Of a stretch of DNA of 8,156 nucleotides, positions 4,488-8,156 are shown one piece after another; position 1 is the stretch's first letter; each line of letters opens with the position of its first letter. The notes beneath the pieces were generated by a model, which was not told the DNA's origin, searched no databases, and saw only the letters and a program-made list of their open reading frames with translations. The stretch lies in NCBI GenBank assembly GCA_018894495.1, contig JAHIOY010000141.1, forward strand, positions 1 through 8,156, read 5' to 3'. A program made the translations under genes and the position numbers. The DNA comes from Patescibacteria group bacterium (GTDB lineage Bacteria; Patescibacteriota; Minisyncoccia; Minisyncoccales; JAHIOY01).

Positions 4488-6371
4488 TTATTTTCCTAAA
4501 AGTTGGTTTAGTTTTGCTCTCGTTCCGGTTCCAACAAATCCTGATGCCTTAATTGTATATCCAGCAACTGCCGAAATATCAGCGCTGTATTTTTTCTGAA
4601 ATTTAACCACAGCGGCTTTAGCTTTTGAACCAAAGTACTTGGTTCCTGTCCATTTTGCGTGGTCTGGAACTTCAACATCCAAAATCTTTTTTAGATAGAC
4701 CACATCAGAGTTAGACATTCCCGCTTTAAGGTTTTTGGCAAAGGTGAAGCCATCTGGAATACCTTCAATAACTGGTTTTCCTAATAGGGCTTGAAGTTGA
4801 GAAATTAGGGCTGTAATTCTAATAATCTCGGCTCTCAATTCAGCGGTTGTCATTTCTGAAATCGGTTTAGTAGTAACAGTCGGCCATTCAACCACTCTTG
4901 GCTGCTCGCCCAGGGCTAAGGTGGTGAAGGTCTTGTCAGTGTATGTCCCGACATTACCGGCGCTATCTTTTGATTTAATTTGATAGTGATAAGCGGTGGA
5001 AGGAGAAAGTCCGGTCAAGGTCAAGGAATGAGAAGCGGTGGAAGTAGTAGTTTTTATTTCCGAGCCATAAGCAGTTGAAGTTCCATAAACGAGCCAGGTA
5101 AGAGAAGATTTATCGGTTTTCCAACTAATAGTAGCGAATGCATCCCCTACTGTAACTGTTATTCCACTAATTTGAGGGGCTTGCACCGTCGCAGTATATC
5201 CGCCTCCGCCGCCGGTAGTAGTAGTGGTGGTAGTAGTAGTAACAACCTTTACTCCGGCAAATTTAGTAAAGTGATAGGTTTTAAGAGTAATGATATCGGT
5301 GCTGGCATTGTAGCCAAAACAAGCGCCGGGGAAGGTCAGAGAAGAAGTAGCAGTAGATGTGATATCGCTGGCATTACATTGACTGATTTCAGTCCAAATT
5401 GTTCCATTAACGCTGTAAATAACTTTAGCCGGGGTTTCAGTAACATCGGGAATAGTCACTGTTACAATCTTGTCAAATATTAATGAAACACCGGAAATAC
5501 CAAATTCAACTACTTTGCCAATCGGATTATAACTTGAACCGCTAACTGTTAAAGATGAAGCAGAAGTATAGTTGGTATCAACCGATGGAGCAGGAATAGA
5601 AGAAAAGGTACCGGTTGCCGCATAAATAGTAGTGCCAGCCGGAATATCCATTGAGACAGCGCCGGTCAATCCAGTGACAGAGACAGTAGAACTTATAGCT
5701 GTCGCCAGAAAGGCTTGGGAGAACGAACTTGAGGTAACTCCCAATGATGTAAACATATTAGTAACTGTGCCACTATAACTGCCAACACTAACAGTAGTTG
5801 TTGAACCAACCACTGAAGAAGTGACGGTTACAGCGCCAGTCGCGGTAGTTGTAGCCGTTGTTGCCGTGCTGTACCAAACATTTTCACCAGCATCTTGGGT
5901 CGCCACTTTATAATAATAAATAGTACTAGCTGTTAAACCAGAAACTGTAATAGTATTGGTTCCTGTCTGCCAAGAACTCCAACTGGTAGTACTATTCATC
6001 GCAGAAGAACTGGTGCCATACTCTATTCTGTTTTTAGCGGTATAAGAAGTAGTATAACCTATCGTTAAACTGTTTTCTGTTTTTGCCGTAACCGCAACGT
6101 CAGTCGCTTTGCCATCAGCGCCCCAGAAACCATAATCTTCATTGCCAGAGATATTCGCTCCGTAGCCATAGCCATAACCGTAGCCATAAGTGCCATCACC
6201 ATAACCATAGCCGTAACCATAACTGAATTGATTGTCCGCGGCTTCTCTTTTAAAATAAGCAAAGACACCGCTGCCGGCAATTAAAACCACCACCCCAATT
6301 ATAAGGAGGTTAAAAATTAATTTGCTGACCTTTCTGTCGTTAGAAAAAAATCTTTTTATTTTCTTTCCCAT
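4488..6371 (-). CDS. membrane-anchored wall protein: YG tract, two FN3-like domains, peptidoglycan-binding domain
   Basis: This 627-residue envelope protein probably links the membrane to the cell wall or carries a surface function. A basic start (MGKKIKRFFSNDRK) and a single hydrophobic segment at about 18-40 form a signal-anchor. Then come a Tyr-Gly tract at 51-71, an FN3-like domain at about 88-177, and a beta-rich middle region at 178-375 ending in the HFTKFAGV strand seen in Ig-like/ZU5-like modules. A linker of nine Thr and five Gly follows (378-391), then a second FN3-like domain at 398-484. A short amphipathic helix (TTAELRAEIIRITALISQLQ, 508-527) precedes a PG_binding_1-like domain at about 538-627 with TGTKYFGSKAKAAVVKFQ. 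The only two cysteines, C332 and C351, could form a disulfide in the exported middle region. Such architecture is common in Patescibacteria (recalled, not searched). No Shine-Dalgarno precedes the ATG. Promoters with DnaA boxes lie upstream and a hairpin terminator downstream. The ligand is unknown. Confidence 0.88.
   Translation of the reverse strand: MGKKIKRFFSNDRKVSKLIFNLLIIGVVVLIAGSGVFAYFKREAADNQFSYGYGYGYGDGTYGYGYGYGYGANISGNEDYGFWGADGKATDVAVTAKTENSLTIGYTTSYTAKNRIEYGTSSSAMNSTTSWSSWQTGTNTITVSGLTASTIYYYKVATQDAGENVWYSTATTATTTATGAVTVTSSVVGSTTTVSVGSYSGTVTNMFTSLGVTSSSFSQAFLATAISSTVSVTGLTGAVSMDIPAGTTIYAATGTFSSIPAPSVDTNYTSASSLTVSGSSYNPIGKVVEFGISGVSLIFDKIVTVTIPDVTETPAKVIYSVNGTIWTEISQCNASDITSTATSSLTFPGACFGYNASTDIITLKTYHFTKFAGVKVVTTTTTTTTTGGGGGYTATVQAPQISGITVTVGDAFATISWKTDKSSLTWLVYGTSTAYGSEIKTTTSTASHSLTLTGLSPSTAYHYQIKSKDSAGNVGTYTDKTFTTLALGEQPRVVEWPTVTTKPISEMTTAELRAEIIRITALISQLQALLGKPVIEGIPDGFTFAKNLKAGMSNSDVVYLKKILDVEVPDHAKWTGTKYFGSKAKAAVVKFQKKYSADISAVAGYTIKASGFVGTGTRAKLNQLLGK
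5199..5240 (-). repeat. poly-Thr/poly-Gly codon tract
   Basis: Nine consecutive Thr codons, mostly ACT or ACC, are followed by five Gly codons. This triplet-repeat stretch encodes a flexible and possibly glycosylated linker between the middle region and the second FN3-like domain. Slippage in threes would change linker length without breaking the frame. Confidence 0.7.
6159..6221 (-). repeat. Tyr-Gly hexanucleotide tract
   Basis: Alternating Tyr and Gly codons form an imperfect 6-bp repeat covering residues 51-71 of the wall protein. One DGT interruption falls near the middle. Tyr codons vary between TAT and TAC, so the array is partly diverged. It sits directly outside the predicted membrane anchor, and length change by slippage is plausible. 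Confidence 0.75.
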
Positions 6372-6415
6372 ATTTTTATTTTATTATTTTATTTATAATT
6401 TCGAATTATTCTTTT

Positions 6416-6444
6416 ATATTCTTACAAATCAAAACCCTTGTCAA
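6416..6444 (-). promoter_or_regulatory. possible second promoter of the wall-protein gene
   Basis: A perfect TTGACA (6439-6444) belongs to the downstream DnaA-box module. The best -10 candidates are poor: GAATAT at 17-base spacing, AATATA at 18, or TATAAA at 20. Transcription from here would give a leader of about 35-40 bases. It could be a weak or activated promoter, or a copy of the upstream promoter that has lost its -10 box. Confidence 0.4.
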
Positions 6445-6470
6445 TACCCCCCCCTGTGGATAACTTTTTT
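6437..6470 (-). repeat. 34-bp DnaA-box/-35 module, downstream copy
   Basis: On the minus strand the unit reads A6, GTTATCCACA, G8, TA, TTGACAAG. By my count it matches the upstream copy at 29 of 34 positions, and the copies are exactly 55 bp apart. Differences are the first base, three bases in the G tract, and one base before TTGACA. The copy lies at the predicted transcription start of the upstream promoter. Confidence 0.85.
6455..6463 (-). promoter_or_regulatory. perfect DnaA box, downstream
   Basis: TTATCCACA on the minus strand is an exact match to the strong DnaA-binding 9-mer. It sits a few bases beyond the TATAAT of the upstream promoter, near predicted +1 to +10. Bound DnaA there would be expected to repress that promoter. 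It is also ten bases upstream of the second TTGACA. Confidence 0.65.
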
Positions 6471-6471
6471 T

Positions 6472-6499
6472 ATTATATCTCACCCAAAAAGCTTGTCAA
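6472..6499 (-). promoter_or_regulatory. consensus promoter of the wall-protein gene
   Basis: TTGACA (6494-6499) and TATAAT (6472-6477) are both perfect, with a 16-base spacer. Transcription should start near 6465, giving a leader of about 95 bases before the ATG at 6371. The leader begins inside the downstream DnaA-box module. Confidence 0.8.
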
Positions 6500-6525
6500 T
6501 GCCCCTAGCTGTGGATAACTTTTTC
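6492..6525 (-). repeat. 34-bp DnaA-box/-35 module, upstream copy
   Basis: On the minus strand the unit reads GA5, GTTATCCACA, GCTAGGGG, CA, TTGACAAG. Its 5' part overlaps the last codons and the TAG stop of the upstream membrane-protein gene, which ends at 6505. Its TTGACA is the -35 box of the consensus promoter. Confidence 0.85.
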
Positions 6526-7137
6526 AGGGCTTTCTTCTCTGTTTTCTTTTATATATTCTCTAATTTGAGTTAGAACGGTAATCACCAAAAAATAGTAAGC
6601 GTAAATTGCGAGCGTCTCAGCCATTCCTTCTTTTTTTAATATTAACAAAATTGGACAAGAAATCAAGAAGAGCAAGGCGATACCGGCCGCAAGGCGACTT
6701 TCCATTATAAACAAAACAGAAATCAAACCGTAAGCCAAAATGAAAAAATTTATTACCTCTATTCCTTTGATGAGAATATAAATCAAAATAACGCTCATTA
6801 AAATAATTTTTAGATAATTTTTTTTAGTGATTTTTTTTGGAAAGAAACTGATTAAATCAACAAAAATCTTTTTGAAAAAAATAATAAATTTTATTTTTCT
6901 TTTAAATTTGAGCGGCTCTATTTTGGACAAGATAAATTTTTTCCCCTTATCGCTGAGCAAACTCAAAATACCAAAAATTATGGCGCTGAACTGAAAAGCT
7001 TTCCAGTTAAAAAATAAATTCCAGGATTCAAAGAAAAAAGATAAAACAAGACAAGTAAAATAAAACGCCAAAAAATATAAATAAATTCCAGCAATCTCAT
7101 CCAAAACCAATTTTATTATTTTTTTAATCCTTTCCAT
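6505..7137 (-). CDS. polytopic membrane protein of unknown function
   Basis: I do not recognise a family for this 210-residue protein. It is strongly hydrophobic, with about six likely membrane segments near 15-36, 45-62, 109-125, 129-145, 148-167 and 173-191. A basic, partly hydrophobic stretch at 64-108 is rich in Lys, Phe and Ile and is probably a cytoplasmic or interfacial loop. The coding sequence is very AT-rich, more so than the wall-protein gene. The ATG at 7137 lies inside the upstream gene and overlaps it by 14 bases, so the two are probably translated together and may form one complex. The last residues, KVIHS, are encoded by the DnaA-box module that continues past the TAG stop. 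This leaves open whether the true C-terminus was altered by that repeat. Confidence 0.75.
   Translation of the reverse strand: MERIKKIIKLVLDEIAGIYLYFLAFYFTCLVLSFFFESWNLFFNWKAFQFSAIIFGILSLLSDKGKKFILSKIEPLKFKRKIKFIIFFKKIFVDLISFFPKKITKKNYLKIILMSVILIYILIKGIEVINFFILAYGLISVLFIMESRLAAGIALLFLISCPILLILKKEGMAETLAIYAYYFLVITVLTQIREYIKENREESPEKVIHS
6510..6518 (-). promoter_or_regulatory. perfect DnaA box, upstream
   Basis: TTATCCACA on the minus strand is an exact DnaA 9-mer. It lies ten bases upstream of the TTGACA at 6494-6499, roughly at -46 to -54 relative to the predicted start. It is within the 3' end of the upstream gene. Its spacing to its TTGACA equals that of the downstream copy. Confidence 0.65.
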
Positions 7138-8156
7138 ATTTTTCCACTTTATAGACCAATAAATTCTCTGTCTCTTTGACTAATTTTATATTGGGATAAT
7201 TTCCGAGCCATAAATAATTTTGCCAATCAACTTCTTTGGCCAAAACAATATAGCCAATGTTCAGTTTATTTTCCTCTAACAAATTAGTTCTGCCAACATT
7301 GAGAGCCCATCTCTCTACTTCTCTTTTGTCCGGCTCGGCGCTATGGCCAAAGATTCCGCCAAACTCCATATTCTCTCCAAAAATCACCGGGCATTGAAAA
7401 AAACTTGGCGAAGGATTGGCAATAATATTCCCTACCCATTTAAAACTCAAATATAAATGCCAGGGTAAAAATAGAATCTTCTTTTGACAATTTGTTTCTT
7501 TAACGATGAAATCGTTCATCTCATACCAATCTTTCGGATACTCAATTGGCCTTATCTGTCCTGCCCCGCCCCAAACCATTAAAGGGGCCTGCAGTAAAAT
7601 TATAAAGGTCAATAAAAATGAAGTCAATCCTTTATTGTTAATGACAATTTTTCTCTTAAACAATTGGACCAGCCCGCAAACCAACAAGACCTCATAAACG
7701 GCAGCCATAACCGCCACCCACTTTTGCGGCTCTCTTAGCCCTTTATAAAAAGGCAGTTCATTAAAAAGCCAGAGAGTAATTTTAGAGGTTATTGGCAGGG
7801 CAATTCCCAAAGCCAAAACAAAAGCCGTTACATATATGATAATCAAGCCAATGTTCAATCCCCTTTTCTCCTTGTCTTTAAAATTATAAACCAATCCCAA
7901 AATTATAACAGGCAGTAAAAAATAAAAACTCCTTCCCCAGTTCTCTTTTATATTTTTTAAGCTCTCATAACGGAACTGTTCCATCCCCCAAAAACCCGAC
8001 ATTAAAAAAACATTTTGGACCACTTCAAAAGCCGTCTCTCCCCTGGTTTTAAAAGCCGCTAAATCCTGCTCTGTAATTTCAACAAACTTTGGGGTCTTGG
8101 ACTCGCCAAAAAATGCTCCATAAAGCCAGTTGAAATTAATAGCCCCGACAATTAAA
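7124..8156 (-). CDS. C-terminal part of large GT-C-like/YfhO-like membrane protein, 5' end outside window
   Basis: The frame is open from the window edge at 8156 to a TAA at 7124, giving 343 visible residues. A GTG at 8023 could be mistaken for a start, but the frame upstream of it is open and protein-like (NWLYGAFFGESKTPKFVEI), so the gene continues outside. Visible residues hold four likely membrane segments near 77-94, 101-122, 146-166 and 178-197. LPFYKGLREPQKW at 134-146 resembles the FREP-type loop of large GT-C glycosyltransferase-like and YfhO-like membrane proteins. A soluble domain of about 145 residues follows, with YPKDWYEMN at 206-214 and GENMEFGGIFG near 260-270. Such proteins often act in lipid-linked sugar transfer to envelope polymers. 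Assignment here is by resemblance only, and no catalytic residues can be judged because the N-terminal part is missing. Its end overlaps the next membrane gene by 14 bases. Confidence 0.75.
   Translation of the reverse strand, partial: LIVGAINFNWLYGAFFGESKTPKFVEITEQDLAAFKTRGETAFEVVQNVFLMSGFWGMEQFRYESLKNIKENWGRSFYFLLPVIILGLVYNFKDKEKRGLNIGLIIIYVTAFVLALGIALPITSKITLWLFNELPFYKGLREPQKWVAVMAAVYEVLLVCGLVQLFKRKIVINNKGLTSFLLTFIILLQAPLMVWGGAGQIRPIEYPKDWYEMNDFIVKETNCQKKILFLPWHLYLSFKWVGNIIANPSPSFFQCPVIFGENMEFGGIFGHSAEPDKREVERWALNVGRTNLLEENKLNIGYIVLAKEVDWQNYLWLGNYPNIKLVKETENLLVYKVEKYGKD

Noticed and set aside
5172..5483. Plus-strand open frame opposite the wall-protein gene
   Set aside because: Its Ser/Gly-rich product is the antisense reading of Thr/Gly codon repeats, and the minus-strand frame has clear domains.
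6437..6525. Replication origin
   Set aside because: Only two DnaA boxes are present, with no dnaA or dnaN gene nearby, and all genes are co-oriented. Promoter regulation explains the layout better.
6322..6573. Plus-strand frame across the promoter region before the wall-protein gene
   Set aside because: It is low-complexity, Phe-rich antisense of AT-rich DNA and runs through two promoters and the DnaA boxes; no family resemblance.

Overview
All convincing genes in this window lie on the minus strand, so transcription runs from high to low coordinates. The base composition is AT-rich and the genes are tightly packed. There is a large wall protein with an N-terminal membrane anchor, a Tyr-Gly tract, fibronectin-III-like domains, a Thr/Gly linker and a C-terminal peptidoglycan-binding domain. 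Several genes lack a well-placed Shine-Dalgarno sequence. Together these suggest a Patescibacteria/CPR (Parcubacteria-like) bacterium. That assignment is inference from protein style; no rRNA or other marker is present.

Layout in the direction of transcription. (1) 8156-7124: C-terminal part of a large polytopic membrane protein with a soluble tail, cut by the window edge. A 210-residue membrane protein of unknown function overlaps it by 14 nt (7137-6505). (2) 6525-6437: two near-identical 34-bp modules exactly 55 bp apart. Each holds a perfect DnaA-box 9-mer (TTATCCACA) ten bases upstream of a perfect TTGACA. The first module drives a consensus promoter (TTGACA, 16 bp, TATAAT) towards the wall protein. 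The upstream module overlaps the last codons of the membrane gene. (3) 6371-4488: the 627-residue wall protein, followed by two hairpins, one of them a probable terminator. (4) 4327-1791: a Fic-family protein with its own promoter, whose -10 box is framed by a perfect 8-bp inverted repeat. It is followed by mannose-1-phosphate guanylyltransferase (ManC catalytic half) and, one base later, a separate cupin equivalent to the C-terminal half of bifunctional ManC. (5) 1749-1: a near-consensus promoter placed so that the mRNA should be leaderless drives a small excisionase/MerR-like HTH protein. This is followed by a compact nucleotide-sugar-dehydrogenase-like protein and by GDP-mannose 4,6-dehydratase (Gmd), whose 3' end is outside the window.

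The genes in 1-3288 form a GDP-mannose module. ManC makes GDP-mannose from mannose-1-phosphate and GTP. Gmd converts it to GDP-4-keto-6-deoxymannose, the precursor of 6-deoxyhexoses such as fucose or rhamnose in surface glycans. The compact dehydrogenase probably acts on a related sugar nucleotide. With the wall-binding protein and membrane proteins upstream, the window reads as a cell-envelope region. Its most unusual parts are the regulatory ones: the duplicated DnaA-box promoters, the operator-like repeat on the fic promoter, and the leaderless HTH gene.

No rRNA, tRNA, CRISPR array or transposase gene was seen. No gene-free stretch exceeds 300 bases. The longest, about 215 bases between the fic start and the wall-protein stop, holds the fic promoter and the hairpins.
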